From contig JADIYD010000006.1 in the NCBI GenBank assembly GCA_016705475.1, positions 372,001 through 436,000 of the forward strand: a DNA stretch of 64,000 nucleotides. Direction: 5' to 3'. This DNA is from Betaproteobacteria bacterium (GTDB lineage Bacteria; Pseudomonadota; Gammaproteobacteria; Burkholderiales; Rhodocyclaceae). How positions within the stretch are numbered: the first letter of the stretch is position 1; each line of letters starts with the position of its first letter. Made by a program: the position numbers and the translations under genes. Shown here one piece after another: positions 44,992 to 53,843 of the stretch. A model generated the notes under the pieces. The model was not told where the DNA came from, ran no database searches, and worked only from the letters and a program-made list of their open reading frames with translations.

Positions 44992-45258
44992 CTACTTCCG
45001 ATTTCGCCCAGCCCCTTGCCAGTACTGGAATTCCGGCTCATGGACTTCGATATCCAGCTCCATGACTCGGGCCTGCAATCGGCTTTGCACATCTGCCACG
45101 GCCTGGTTGTACACGACCGGCGCGATCTCTTTCAGGAAAAATCCAAGCAAGGCACCAGCGCCCAGATTGCCGATTGCCTCATCCCTGTTTTCGTCGAAAT
45201 AGCGCTGGATGGAGGTGATGGCTGCGGCGCTGGCTTCCCTGGATATTTCGATGCTCAT
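44992..45258 (-). CDS. DUF2164 family protein
   Basis: 88 residues. The pattern IQRYFDENRDEAIGNLGAGALLGFFLKEIAPVVYNQAVADVQSRLQ matches the small DUF2164 family of unknown function. It overlaps the phosphatase gene upstream by four bases (ATGA type), so the two are co-translated. No signal peptide or membrane segment. Confidence 0.85.
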   Translation of the reverse strand: MSIEISREASAAAITSIQRYFDENRDEAIGNLGAGALLGFFLKEIAPVVYNQAVADVQSRLQARVMELDIEVHEPEFQYWQGAGRNRK

Positions 45259-45785
45259 CGTTGCGGCGTCCCTTGCGCGGTGTCTGAGGTGTTGCTGGCG
45301 ACAGGCTCGAATTGGCGCCTGATTTCTTCGATCAACCCGCTCGCGGCATCCTCGATCATCTCCAGGACCAGCTCGAAGCGCCCGCCGAGCGTGAGGTAGG
45401 GGTCAGGCACCTCGTCTTCTGTGAAGCGCGTTGCGTAATCCATGATCAGCCTGATCCGCATGAGTTGTTCTGCGGTTGCCAGGCGGCGAAGGTTGTAGAG
45501 ATTGCTCCGGTCCATAGCCAGGATGAGATCGAAATAATCCAGGTCCTGCCAGCCGATCCGCCGGGCACGGATTTGCGAAAGGTCGTAGCCCTTTGCCGAT
45601 GCAACCCGCTGGCTGTTGGCATCGCAGGCATCGCCCGCGCGATAGCCGTGGGTGCCCGCTGAGCAAACTTCGATCCTCGTGGTCAGTCCGCTTCGCGCTA
45701 TCAGTTTGCGCAGCACGGCCTCGGCGGTCGGTGAGCGGCAGACGTTGCTCATGCAGACGCAAAGGATGCGGAATGGCGTTGTCAC
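45255..45785 (-). CDS. Low-molecular-weight protein-tyrosine phosphatase
   Basis: A 176-residue LMW-PTP. The phosphate-binding loop CMSNVCRS is at 11-18 (nucleophile Cys11, Arg17). The general-acid Asp lies in VPDPYLTLGG. It is slightly longer than the usual 150-160 residues through a C-terminal extension. Such enzymes dephosphorylate tyrosine kinases of exopolysaccharide export or act on arginine phosphate, but no polysaccharide genes are adjacent. It is coupled to the DUF2164 gene. Confidence 0.92.
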   Translation of the reverse strand: MTTPFRILCVCMSNVCRSPTAEAVLRKLIARSGLTTRIEVCSAGTHGYRAGDACDANSQRVASAKGYDLSQIRARRIGWQDLDYFDLILAMDRSNLYNLRRLATAEQLMRIRLIMDYATRFTEDEVPDPYLTLGGRFELVLEMIEDAASGLIEEIRRQFEPVASNTSDTAQGTPQR

Positions 45786-45801
45786 TGGCCTGTTGCCATA
45801 T

Positions 45802-46161
45802 TTACTTCAGGTTTCTTTCGCGCACGATGGGCGGAACGAACTTGACGGAAAAACGCCAGCCTTCCGGCGTGGCTTTGAGGATCAGGGATTTTGATTTTGC
45901 ACCGGCGTCGAACGCCGGTTCATCACCGAGCAGTTCGATGGCGCCAATACCCTTGATCACACAGGCGCCGGGAAGTGTCACAAAAGCCGATTCGGCTGCC
46001 ACCAGAACAAACTGCCCTTCGAGCGACTCCGAGCACGAGAGGCCCTTGGGGACCGAGGTCGGATCCTCTTTCCAGCCATGGCGCAGCGCGTCCAGCGCAT
46101 GGCCGAGTTCTTCGGTGATTTTGGCGGCGAGCGTCACTTCACGGGATTTGGCGTGGTTCAT
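45802..46161 (-). CDS. Hypothetical protein
   Basis: 119 residues, starting MNHAKSREVTLAAKITEELGHALDALRHG. The N-terminal part is helical and the rest is mixed and rich in beta-type segments (GQFVLVAAESAFVTLPG, RFSVKFVPP). No transmembrane helix, signal peptide or motif that I recognise. It is preceded by GGAGAACC and lies in a same-strand series with the phosphatase downstream and a membrane protein upstream. Confidence 0.6.
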   Translation of the reverse strand: MNHAKSREVTLAAKITEELGHALDALRHGWKEDPTSVPKGLSCSESLEGQFVLVAAESAFVTLPGACVIKGIGAIELLGDEPAFDAGAKSKSLILKATPEGWRFSVKFVPPIVRERNLK

Positions 46162-46189
46162 TGGGGTTCTCCAGGGTTCCTGAGGCCGC

Positions 46190-46612
46190 TCACAGCCAGG
46201 CCAGCCAGCGCCCGAGTCCCAGCATGAGGAGCATCGGTAGATAGGGAAAGGCCACGGTCGGGCGGCAAGCGCTGGCGATATAGCCGCCGATCAGTGCGGC
46301 GCCGCCGGGCCGGCTGGCGGACCAGTCGGTGTGCAGTTGCATGGGCGGTTCCAGCGAGCCTGGTTGTTTGAGCAGGTTTTCGACGTTGAGCAGGCGATCA
46401 GACAGTCGTGCCTGATAGGTTTTGAAGATGCCTTCCTGCATCCAGCAAAGCAGGATCGTGAAAGCGATCCACGCTGGCGACAATCCGCTCGCCAGCCCGG
46501 CGACGGAGAGGGCAAGGCAGCCCAGCTTGATTAGCAGGGCATTTAGCTCATGCTGTTCGTGATTGCCCTGCAGGGTTTGCCATTCCTGGCCCAGCAAGCC
46601 GTAACGCTCCAT
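46190..46612 (-). CDS. Hypothetical membrane protein
   Basis: 140 residues with hydrophobic segments at about 25-60 (LLIKLGCLALSVAGLASGLSPAWIAFTILLCWMQ) and near the C-terminus (FPYLPMLLMLGLGRWLAWL), separated by a cytoplasmic-looking helical region (KTYQARLSDRLLNVENLLKQ). AGGAGAAG precedes the ATG. No family recognised. It heads the minus-strand series 44992-46612. Confidence 0.6.
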   Translation of the reverse strand: MERYGLLGQEWQTLQGNHEQHELNALLIKLGCLALSVAGLASGLSPAWIAFTILLCWMQEGIFKTYQARLSDRLLNVENLLKQPGSLEPPMQLHTDWSASRPGGAALIGGYIASACRPTVAFPYLPMLLMLGLGRWLAWL

Positions 46613-46845
46613 CCATCTTCTCCTTTTGTACCGCTTTCACCGAGTTTACAAGGATAGCTCCTGACGCTGTGAATCCTATGAAAATGCCTCTGTGATGCTT
46701 CCGCGCGGGGCCGGAGGACATGAAATATTTGGATTTCTGGTTGGAATGCTTCGGGTTTCTCGAAGCTTTATTGCTGTGCCCGGGATGGTTTGAACGTCGC
46801 TGACTCCCTACAATGTGCGTCTATTCAATCGACCGCCGTGTTCCC

Positions 46846-47604
46846 ATGCCCGAATTCCTGCTCTCCCCCGAAATCTGGATCGCCTTTTTTACGCTGACCG
46901 CGCTGGAACTCGTACTTGGCATCGACAACATCATTTTCATTTCAATTCTGGTCGACAAGCTGCCCAAGGAAAAGCAGGAGGTTGCCCGCAAGATCGGCTT
47001 GTTCCTGGCCATGTTCATGCGTATCGGCCTGTTGCTGGTGCTGTCGTGGATCGTCGGACTGACCGAGCCGCTGCTGACGCTGTTCGGCTACGGTATCTCG
47101 GGGCGCGACATGATATTGATCGCCGGCGGCCTGTTCCTGATCTGGAAGAGTACCGGCGAGGTACACCAGTTGCTGGAGGGCGAGGAAGGCAGCGAATCGG
47201 CCAAGGTGGCGTCGAGTTTTGCCGGCGTGATCGCCCAGATCATCGTCATCGACCTCGTGTTTTCGCTCGATTCGATCATTACGGCCGTTGGCATGGTCAG
47301 TGAAGTCGGTGTGATGATTGCCGCCGTCGTCGCTTCGGTTGGCCTGATGATGCTGTTCGCCCGCTCGATCGGCGAATTCGTCTCGAACCACCCGACGATC
47401 AAGATGCTGGCCCTGTCCTTCCTGGTCGTTGTCGGCGTCGTGCTGATTGCCGACGGCTTCGGCCACCACGTGCCGAAGGGCTACATCTACTTCGCCATGG
47501 CGTTCTCGGTCGGTGTCGAGATGCTCAACATCCGAATGCGCAAGAAGACCGTCAAGCCGGTCGATCTGCGCGAGCCGTATGCCCGAGAACTCGGCACGGA
47601 CTGA
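46846..47604 (+). CDS. TerC-family integral membrane protein
   Basis: A 252-residue protein from ATG 46846 with about seven hydrophobic helices. The family hallmarks LELVLGIDNIIFISILVDKLP and VIDLVFSLDSIITAVGM carry the paired acidic residues in membrane helices. TerC proteins are linked to tellurium resistance and to metal (Mn) export or metalation of exported proteins. No other ter genes are present. The stop is three bases from the convergent DUF1439 stop. Confidence 0.9.
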   Translation: MPEFLLSPEIWIAFFTLTALELVLGIDNIIFISILVDKLPKEKQEVARKIGLFLAMFMRIGLLLVLSWIVGLTEPLLTLFGYGISGRDMILIAGGLFLIWKSTGEVHQLLEGEEGSESAKVASSFAGVIAQIIVIDLVFSLDSIITAVGMVSEVGVMIAAVVASVGLMMLFARSIGEFVSNHPTIKMLALSFLVVVGVVLIADGFGHHVPKGYIYFAMAFSVGVEMLNIRMRKKTVKPVDLREPYARELGTD

Positions 47605-47607
47605 TTT

Positions 47608-48171
47608 TTATACCGGCGAGAGGATGGCAGCGACGCGCCCCGGTTCGATACGAATCGAGCGGAGCAGCCAGCGCGCCGCCTTTTCCTGTGCCGAGCCGTC
47701 TTCGCGCAGTACATAAACCGGCTTGGTGCGGAAGTAGGCGCTCATCATCTGTGTGATGGCCTGCCGGGCTATCGGCTCGGCTTCGCGCGGGATGGCCATC
47801 GACTGAACCGAATTGGCTACCGGCTTGTCCAGGTAAAAAGCCTTGGCATTGTCGTCGTAGCGCAGTCCCGATGTGCCGTCGAAAGCCACCGGCACGGGCG
47901 GGTTGCCCAGCCACGAAACGTTGATGCGGGCGGAAAGCGTAGCTTTGTCGGCCGGGGTCCCGAGAATGATTTTGGGCGGCTCGATCAGCGAGACGACCAC
48001 CATGCCGTTGCCGTAGCTTTTCTGCATGGTGCCGCTTTTTTCCAGCTGCATCTGGATGTCGGCTTCGGAGAAGTAAATTTCCTTTTCGAGGAAACCGGCG
48101 CTCCAGGCCAGGGTGCTGCCGATCAGGGCAAGGGCGCTCAGGGCGGATTTCAGCGTGACTGTCATTTTCAT
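47608..48171 (-). CDS. DUF1439 family exported protein
   Basis: 187 residues. A Sec-type signal peptide (MKMTVTLKSALSALALIGSTLAWSA) is followed by GFLEKEIYFSEADIQMQLEKS, typical of the YceB/DUF1439 group. These are usually lipoproteins, but I see no lipobox cysteine, so it is probably periplasmic. The structure is thought to be a lipid-binding-type fold. It starts 18 bases after the AraC-family gene on the same strand. Confidence 0.75.
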   Translation of the reverse strand: MKMTVTLKSALSALALIGSTLAWSAGFLEKEIYFSEADIQMQLEKSGTMQKSYGNGMVVVSLIEPPKIILGTPADKATLSARINVSWLGNPPVPVAFDGTSGLRYDDNAKAFYLDKPVANSVQSMAIPREAEPIARQAITQMMSAYFRTKPVYVLREDGSAQEKAARWLLRSIRIEPGRVAAILSPV

Positions 48172-48189
48172 GCGTGTCCTTCAGTTCTG

Positions 48190-49260
48190 TCAGGCAGATT
48201 TTCCTGCCCATTTGCGCCGGTAGTGTACCGGCGCCATGCCCGTCCATTCGACAAAGGCGCGATAAAAGGCCGAGTTGTCGGCATAGCCAAGGTCTGCCGC
48301 AACCTGCGAGATCGAGTCACGGGTCTTGGTCAGTCGGGACAGCGCCATGTCGCGGCGCAGCGCGTCCTTGATGCCGCGGAAACTGGAACCTTCTTCCTCC
48401 AGTCGGCGGTGGATAGTGCGTGGCGACAGGTAGAGGCGGGCGGCAATGTCGTCGAGGCTGAGCGTGTCGGGCAGCGCGGCGCGCAGCAGGTCGCGGACGC
48501 GAATGACCATTTCCCGGTCGCGTCGGTAGAGGGTGGTGATCTTTCCGGGGGCACCGTCGAGGAAGGCGGTGAGCGCGGCTTCATCACGGCGGATGGGCAA
48601 GTCGAGCAGGTTGGCGTTGAAACTGGCGACGAGCGTGCCGGTGCCGCCGGGAACGGTGGGGGCGAAACGGGAATCTTCCGTGAAGATCAGTGCGTAGTCG
48701 GCAAAATGGACGGGTTTCGGATAAGGGAAGATGACGCTGTCCAGTCCGATGCCGCGCCCGGCCAGCCAGCAGGACAGCCCATGCAGCAGGCGCAGCAGCC
48801 ATTCGAAGGCAAAGATGCGGCCGGGGTCGTCGGGCCTGTCGGCCAGCTTGCGCGTCTCGGCAATGACCAGTTCGGCCCGCCCATGCGAGCGCCGGACGCT
48901 GACGGCAAGATCCGGCAGGACGACATGCAGGAAGCGGCTGGCCCGGGTCAGCGCTTCGGCCAGGGTGGGGGCGCTCAGGCAGCCGCGGCACAGGAACTCA
49001 AAGCTGCCGACGCGCATGGGCTGGGCGAAGAGGCCGAAGCCTTCATCGCCCAGTTCGTGGTTGAGGCGGTTGTACAGGGCTGCGTAGTGTTCGACCGGAA
49101 TCCGGCTGGCGGTGTCTGCAATATCAATGTTTGTGGCGCGTAGCAGCGGCGCCGGGTCAATCTGGCGTCGGTTGAGTCCGGCCAGCATGCCGGTAACAAA
49201 TCCCATTGCAACAGTGGCTTGTGTTCGATTGGGCGAATCCGGGTTGGTGCGGTGCAGCAT
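48190..49260 (-). CDS. AraC-family transcriptional regulator
   Basis: 356 residues with an N-terminal arabinose-binding-like domain (VEHYAALYNRLNHELGDEGFGLFAQP) and a C-terminal double helix-turn-helix (LSLDDIAARLYLSPRTIHRRLEEEGSSFRGIKDALRRD, ISQVAADLGYADNSAFYRAFVEWTG). It is divergent from the fused mutase gene, so it is a good candidate regulator of it. ATG 49260 lies on the edge of a dispersed element and lacks a Shine-Dalgarno; ATG 49206 is an alternative. Confidence 0.88.
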   Translation of the reverse strand: MLHRTNPDSPNRTQATVAMGFVTGMLAGLNRRQIDPAPLLRATNIDIADTASRIPVEHYAALYNRLNHELGDEGFGLFAQPMRVGSFEFLCRGCLSAPTLAEALTRASRFLHVVLPDLAVSVRRSHGRAELVIAETRKLADRPDDPGRIFAFEWLLRLLHGLSCWLAGRGIGLDSVIFPYPKPVHFADYALIFTEDSRFAPTVPGGTGTLVASFNANLLDLPIRRDEAALTAFLDGAPGKITTLYRRDREMVIRVRDLLRAALPDTLSLDDIAARLYLSPRTIHRRLEEEGSSFRGIKDALRRDMALSRLTKTRDSISQVAADLGYADNSAFYRAFVEWTGMAPVHYRRKWAGKSA

Positions 49261-49290
49261 TTTGGCTAATTTTTCCGGTTGACCGTAGCA
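49258..49290 (+). repeat. Dispersed element between AraC gene and icmF
   Basis: CATTTTGGCTAATTTTT then CCGGTTGACCGTAGCA. Its first three bases, read on the minus strand, are the ATG of the AraC-family gene. It lies in a divergent promoter region. Confidence 0.88.
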
Positions 49291-49401
49291 CTGTATCACC
49301 TTGGCGGAATTTGCACGATTGTCGTCGTTCCGCACAATGACGGTGCGCATAAAGCGACCTACTATGAATGCCTTATTTCACTTTCCATGAGGCAAGGCGC
49401 T

Positions 49402-52400
49402 ATGACCGATCTTTCTGTTGCGAAGAAGCTTTCCCCGTACAAGCCGAAACACAAGGTACGTTTTGTTACTGCTGCTTCGTTGTTCGACGGCCACGACGCC
49501 TCGATCAACATCATGCGCCGTATCCTGCAATCGACCGGCTCCGAGGTGATTCACCTTGGCCACAACCGCTCGGTACAGGAAATCGTCAATGCCGCGCTGC
49601 AGGAAGATGTCCAGGGCATCTGCATCACTTCGTACCAGGGCGGCCACGTCGAATTCTTCAAGTACATGATCGATCTGCTGAAGGCCAATGGCGGCGAGAA
49701 CATCAAGGTCTTCGGCGGTGGCGGTGGCGTCATCGTTCCCTCGGAAATCAAGGAATTGCACGCCTATGGCGTGACCCGCATCTACGCGCCGGAAGATGGC
49801 GTGCACATGGGCCTGCAGGGCATGATCAACGAAGTCGTGCAGAACGCCGATTTCGACGTTGCCGACGAGGGTGTCCCGACTGCCGAGCAGGCGCTGGCCG
49901 GTTTGCAGGCGGGCGACAAGCGACTGCTGGCGCGTCTGATTACGCTGCTCGAAAACGGCGAGGCACCGGCACTCAAGGAGCCGCTGCTCAAGGCCGCGGC
50001 TGCGCTCGACACTCCGGTTCTCGGCATTACCGGCACCGGCGGTGCCGGCAAGTCGTCGTTGACCGATGAGCTGGTGCGTCGCTTCCGCCTCGACCAGGGC
50101 GATAGCGTCAAGATCGGCCTGATCTCCATCGACCCTTCGCGCAAGCGTACCGGTGGCGCGCTGCTTGGCGACCGCATCCGCATGAACGCCATCGAACATC
50201 CGAACATTTTCATGCGCTCGCTGGCCACTCGCGATACCGGTTCCGAGATTTCCGTTGCGCTGCCCGAGGTCATTGCCGCCTGCAAGCTGGCCGGCTTTGA
50301 TCTGGTGGTCGTTGAAACCTCAGGCATCGGCCAGGGCAATGCGGCCATCGTGCCGTTTGTCGATCTGTCGCTGTACGTGATGACGCCGGAGTTCGGCGCC
50401 GCCTCGCAGCTGGAGAAGATCGACATGCTCGACTTCGCAGATTTCGTGGCGATCAACAAGTTCGACCGCAAGGGCGCCGAGGATGCACTGCGCGACGTGC
50501 GCAAGCAGTACCAGCGGAACCGCGAAGCCTTCACCACGCCGACCGACGAGATGCCGGTGTTCGGCACCCAGGCCGCCCGCTTCAACGATGACGGCGTCAC
50601 TGCCTTGTATCAGGCGCTGGTCCCCGCCTTGGCCGAGAAGGGGCTGAAGCTCAAGCCGGGTCATTTGCCCGTCGTCAGCGTCAAGCAGTCCTCGACCCAG
50701 CGCGCCATCGTGCCGGCCCAACGCGTCCGTTATCTGGCGGAGATCGCTGACACCGTGCGCGGCTACCACGCCCATACCGTCGAACAGGTGAAGATCGCCC
50801 GCGAGCGCCAGTCGCTGCGTATTTCGAAGGGCATTTTCGTCGCCTGCGACAAGTCGACCGCAGATTTCGACGAAATGATGGCCTTCAAGGACAGCCAGCA
50901 GGACCCGAAGGCGAAGAAGCTGCTCGACATGTGGCCGGCGACCGTCGAAGCGTATTCCGGCGACGAGTACGTCGTGAAGATCCGCGACAAGGAAATCCGC
51001 ACCAAACTGGTTTCCGAATCGCTGTCCGGCACCAAGATCAGGAAGGTCATCCTGCCGAAAATCGGCGATGACGGCGAGATCCTGCGTTTCCTGATGCGCG
51101 AAAACGTCCCCGGCTCTTTCCCTTATACGGCCGGCGTCTTCGCCTTCAAGCGCGAGGGCGAGGATCCGACCCGCATGTTCGCCGGGGAGGGTGATGCCTT
51201 CCGCACCAACCGCCGCTTCAAGCGCGTTTCGGAAGGCATGCCGGCCCACCGTTTGTCGACGGCCTTCGACTCGGTGACGCTGTACGGCTGCGACCCCGAC
51301 GAGCGCCCGGACATCTACGGCAAGATCGGCAACTCCGGTGTGTCGATCGCCACGCTCGACGACCTGAAAGTCCTCTACGACGGCTTCGATCTGCTCTGTC
51401 CGACTACCTCGGTTTCAATGACGATCAACGGGCCGGCACCGATCATCCTTGCCTGCTTCTTCAATACCGCCATCGACCAGCAGATGGCCAAGTTCGAAAA
51501 AGAAAACGGCCGCCAGCCGACCGAAGACGAAGCCCAGAAGATTCGCGAATGGGTGCTCAAGTCCGTGCGCGGCACCGTGCAGGCCGACATCCTGAAGGAA
51601 GACCAGGGGCAGAATACCTGCATCTTCTCGACCGAATTCGCCTTGAAGATGATGGGCGACATCCAGGAATTCTTCGTCCATAACCAGGTGCAGAATTTCT
51701 ATTCGGTCTCGATCTCCGGCTATCACATCGCCGAAGCCGGCGCCAATCCGATCAGCCAGCTTGCCTTCACGCTGTCCAACGGCTTCACCTACGTCGAGAG
51801 CTACCTGGCGCGCGGCATGCACATCGACGACTTCGCGCCCAACCTGTCGTTCTTCTTCTCCAATGGCATGGACCCGGAATACTCGGTGATCGGCCGTGTT
51901 GCCCGCCGCATCTGGGCGCTGGCAATGAAGAACAAATATGGCGCCAACGAACGCAGCCAGAAGCTCAAGTACCACATCCAGACCTCCGGCCGTTCGCTGC
52001 ACGCGCAGGAGATGGACTTCAACGACATCCGCACGACGCTGCAGGCGCTAATCGCCATCTACGACAACTGCAATTCGCTGCACACCAACGCCTACGACGA
52101 AGCGATCACGACGCCGACCGAGGAATCAGTGCGCCGTGCCATGGCCATCCAGCTCATCATCAACCGCGAGTGGGGCGTCGCCAAGAACGAGAACCCGAAC
52201 CAGGGCGCCTTCGTCATCGACGAACTGACTGACCTCGTTGAAGAAGCCGTGCTCAAGGAATTCGAAGCTATCGCATCACGCGGTGGGGTGCTTGGTGCCA
52301 TGGAAACCGGCTATCAGCGCGGCAAGATCCAGGAAGAGTCGATGTACTATGAGCACAAGAAGCACGACGGCTCCTACCCGATCATCGGCGTCAATACCTT

Positions 52401-52665
52401 CCTGAATCCGAAGGGCATGGCGCAGCAGGAGATCGAACTGGCGCGTTCGAGCGAAGAAGAGAAGCAGTCGCAGATCAAGCGTCTGCGTGACTTCCAGGTC
52501 CGCAATGCCGACCAGGCACCGGCGATGCTGGCCAAGCTCAAGCAGACGGTCATCGAAGACGGCAATGTTTTTGCCGTGCTGGTCGATGCTGTGAAGTCCT
52601 GCTCGTTGGGCCAGATCAGCTCGGCGCTCTACGAAGTGGGCGGGCAGTACCGCCGCAGCATGTAA
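49402..52665 (+). CDS. icmF: Fused isobutyryl-CoA mutase IcmF (B12-dependent)
   Basis: About 1087 residues from ATG 49402. The N-terminal B12-binding domain has the cobalt-ligand His31 in LFDGHDASI. A MeaI-type GTPase chaperone domain follows (P-loop GTGGAGKSSL at 211-220, VVETSGIGQGN, NKFD). The C-terminal mutase barrel includes NVPGSFPYTAGVFAFKREGEDPTRMFAGEG and SISGYHIAEAGANPISQLAFTLSNG. The order, size and Phe in the TAGVF motif fit IcmF rather than methylmalonyl-CoA mutase. It interconverts isobutyryl- and n-butyryl-CoA (some also isovaleryl/pivalyl-CoA), linking branched acids to the beta-oxidation genes here. Divergent AraC regulator. Confidence 0.93.
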   Translation: MTDLSVAKKLSPYKPKHKVRFVTAASLFDGHDASINIMRRILQSTGSEVIHLGHNRSVQEIVNAALQEDVQGICITSYQGGHVEFFKYMIDLLKANGGENIKVFGGGGGVIVPSEIKELHAYGVTRIYAPEDGVHMGLQGMINEVVQNADFDVADEGVPTAEQALAGLQAGDKRLLARLITLLENGEAPALKEPLLKAAAALDTPVLGITGTGGAGKSSLTDELVRRFRLDQGDSVKIGLISIDPSRKRTGGALLGDRIRMNAIEHPNIFMRSLATRDTGSEISVALPEVIAACKLAGFDLVVVETSGIGQGNAAIVPFVDLSLYVMTPEFGAASQLEKIDMLDFADFVAINKFDRKGAEDALRDVRKQYQRNREAFTTPTDEMPVFGTQAARFNDDGVTALYQALVPALAEKGLKLKPGHLPVVSVKQSSTQRAIVPAQRVRYLAEIADTVRGYHAHTVEQVKIARERQSLRISKGIFVACDKSTADFDEMMAFKDSQQDPKAKKLLDMWPATVEAYSGDEYVVKIRDKEIRTKLVSESLSGTKIRKVILPKIGDDGEILRFLMRENVPGSFPYTAGVFAFKREGEDPTRMFAGEGDAFRTNRRFKRVSEGMPAHRLSTAFDSVTLYGCDPDERPDIYGKIGNSGVSIATLDDLKVLYDGFDLLCPTTSVSMTINGPAPIILACFFNTAIDQQMAKFEKENGRQPTEDEAQKIREWVLKSVRGTVQADILKEDQGQNTCIFSTEFALKMMGDIQEFFVHNQVQNFYSVSISGYHIAEAGANPISQLAFTLSNGFTYVESYLARGMHIDDFAPNLSFFFSNGMDPEYSVIGRVARRIWALAMKNKYGANERSQKLKYHIQTSGRSLHAQEMDFNDIRTTLQALIAIYDNCNSLHTNAYDEAITTPTEESVRRAMAIQLIINREWGVAKNENPNQGAFVIDELTDLVEEAVLKEFEAIASRGGVLGAMETGYQRGKIQEESMYYEHKKHDGSYPIIGVNTFLNPKGMAQQEIELARSSEEEKQSQIKRLRDFQVRNADQAPAMLAKLKQTVIEDGNVFAVLVDAVKSCSLGQISSALYEVGGQYRRSM

Positions 52666-52727
52666 CTCCTTGGACCATTAAGGAAACAGCAATCTCCCGA
52701 CCCGCGAGGGTGGAGGAGACTACAAAC

Positions 52728-52756
52728 ACGGCGAGGCTATGTACCTCGCCGTTTCT
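52728..52756 (+). terminator. Intrinsic terminator after icmF
   Basis: Stem ACGGCGAGG (52728-52736) with CCTCGCCGT (52744-52752), seven-base loop, followed by TTTCT. Confidence 0.8.
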
Positions 52757-52786
52757 ATTGGTGTTTCGCGGTTTTCCATGTCAATG

Positions 52787-52822
52787 AAATATTCGGTAAT
52801 TCACTGAATTTTCGGAATATTT
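52787..52822. promoter_or_regulatory. Inverted repeat upstream of PEP-CTERM gene
   Basis: Arms AAATATTC (52787-52794) and GAATATTT (52815-52822) with a 20-base AT-rich spacer, about 90 bases before the PEP-CTERM start. It may be an operator; no clear -24/-12 or -35/-10 is visible beside it. Confidence 0.35.
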
Positions 52823-52910
52823 TCCGCCGCTGTGGCTTATTTCACGGTGGGTTCTCAAGGTAGTGAATAGACTCTGGCCATCATTTCTGACGAATCATTG
52901 GGCCCTCGCC

Positions 52911-53717
52911 ATGAAGAAAACAAACTCACTACCCATCTTTGCACTGGGTGCGGCAATCTCTGGACACGCGTACGCCATCCACGTCGATGGCAATATCAAC
53001 GAGTGGCTTGTAAGCAATACTACGTGGGCTGCCAAGGCTGGTATTGAGTCGACGGTTGAGGACTGGACGCGCACTGGAAATGGATATTTGAACCCGGGTT
53101 ATGGTGGTCAGGCTTATGACGCTGAGGCTCTGTACGCGACGATCGAAAGCGGCAAGTTGTTTATCGCATTGGCGACCGGGCACAACCCGCAGACGCTCAC
53201 ATCGGGGAACAACTACGGTGCAGGCGACTTTGCCATCGACTTCGGCAAGAATGGAAGCTACGAGCTCGGTATTAACTATCTCAATCCGAGTGCGACGCAG
53301 GCGGCTGCAGCGATTGACCGCTTCGGCGTGCAGGGTGGCGTCTACAAAAATCCGATCTGGGCGTTGGGCCTGTGGGGTGACAACGGTGCTTACAAAAAAT
53401 CCGAGCATCCGACCTCGCTGCTGGATGGTACAAAAATCGGCGATGCCTTCATGGTGGTCAATTACGTTGGTGTAACCGGCTACGGCCAATATCAGACGGA
53501 TGTTCACTATTTTTACGAGATGAGCCTGGACCTTTCGCTGCTCTACAATGCCGGCTGGGATGGCATGGCATTCAATATTCACTGGACCGAAAACTGCGCT
53601 AACGACAGCATTCTGGTCGACCCGCCGGGTGCGGTTCCCGAGCCGGGCTCGATAGCCTTGCTGACAGCCGGCCTGCTGGGCCTTGCCGGCATGCGCCGTA
53701 GAAAGACTGCGCGTTAA
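52911..53717 (+). CDS. PEP-CTERM sorting domain protein
   Basis: 268 residues from ATG 52911. A Sec signal peptide (MKKTNSLPIFALGAAISGHAYA) is followed by a secreted domain with Gly, Asn and aromatic-rich beta segments (HVDGNINEWL, GAGDFAIDFGKNGSYELGINY). The C-terminus is a textbook PEP-CTERM: VPEPGS, a hydrophobic helix (IALLTAGLLGLAG) and a basic tail MRRRKTAR. Such proteins are processed by exosortase and often associate with exopolysaccharide or biofilm. No exosortase is in the window, so it must be elsewhere. An in-frame start at 52863 is less likely. The function of the domain is unknown. Confidence 0.92.
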   Translation: MKKTNSLPIFALGAAISGHAYAIHVDGNINEWLVSNTTWAAKAGIESTVEDWTRTGNGYLNPGYGGQAYDAEALYATIESGKLFIALATGHNPQTLTSGNNYGAGDFAIDFGKNGSYELGINYLNPSATQAAAAIDRFGVQGGVYKNPIWALGLWGDNGAYKKSEHPTSLLDGTKIGDAFMVVNYVGVTGYGQYQTDVHYFYEMSLDLSLLYNAGWDGMAFNIHWTENCANDSILVDPPGAVPEPGSIALLTAGLLGLAGMRRRKTAR

Positions 53718-53739
53718 GCGAACGAATTCCGAAGTTCAG

Positions 53740-53773
53740 GGGCCGCCAGCGCTAACGCGTGGCGGCCCTTTTT
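53740..53773 (+). terminator. Intrinsic terminator after PEP-CTERM gene
   Basis: Stem GGGCCGCCA (53740-53748) with TGGCGGCCC (53760-53768), followed by five T residues. Confidence 0.9.
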
Positions 53774-53843
53774 CTATTCTTTACTTGGCGAGCGCTCGCG
53801 ATTGCCAGAGAATTCCTCACGGGTATTTTCCAGGAGTGTGGAC

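Noticed and set aside
46613..46845. Possible gene or RNA in the gap before terC
   Set aside because: No open frame, hairpin with T tract or convincing promoter stood out; it is treated as a plain divergent intergenic region.
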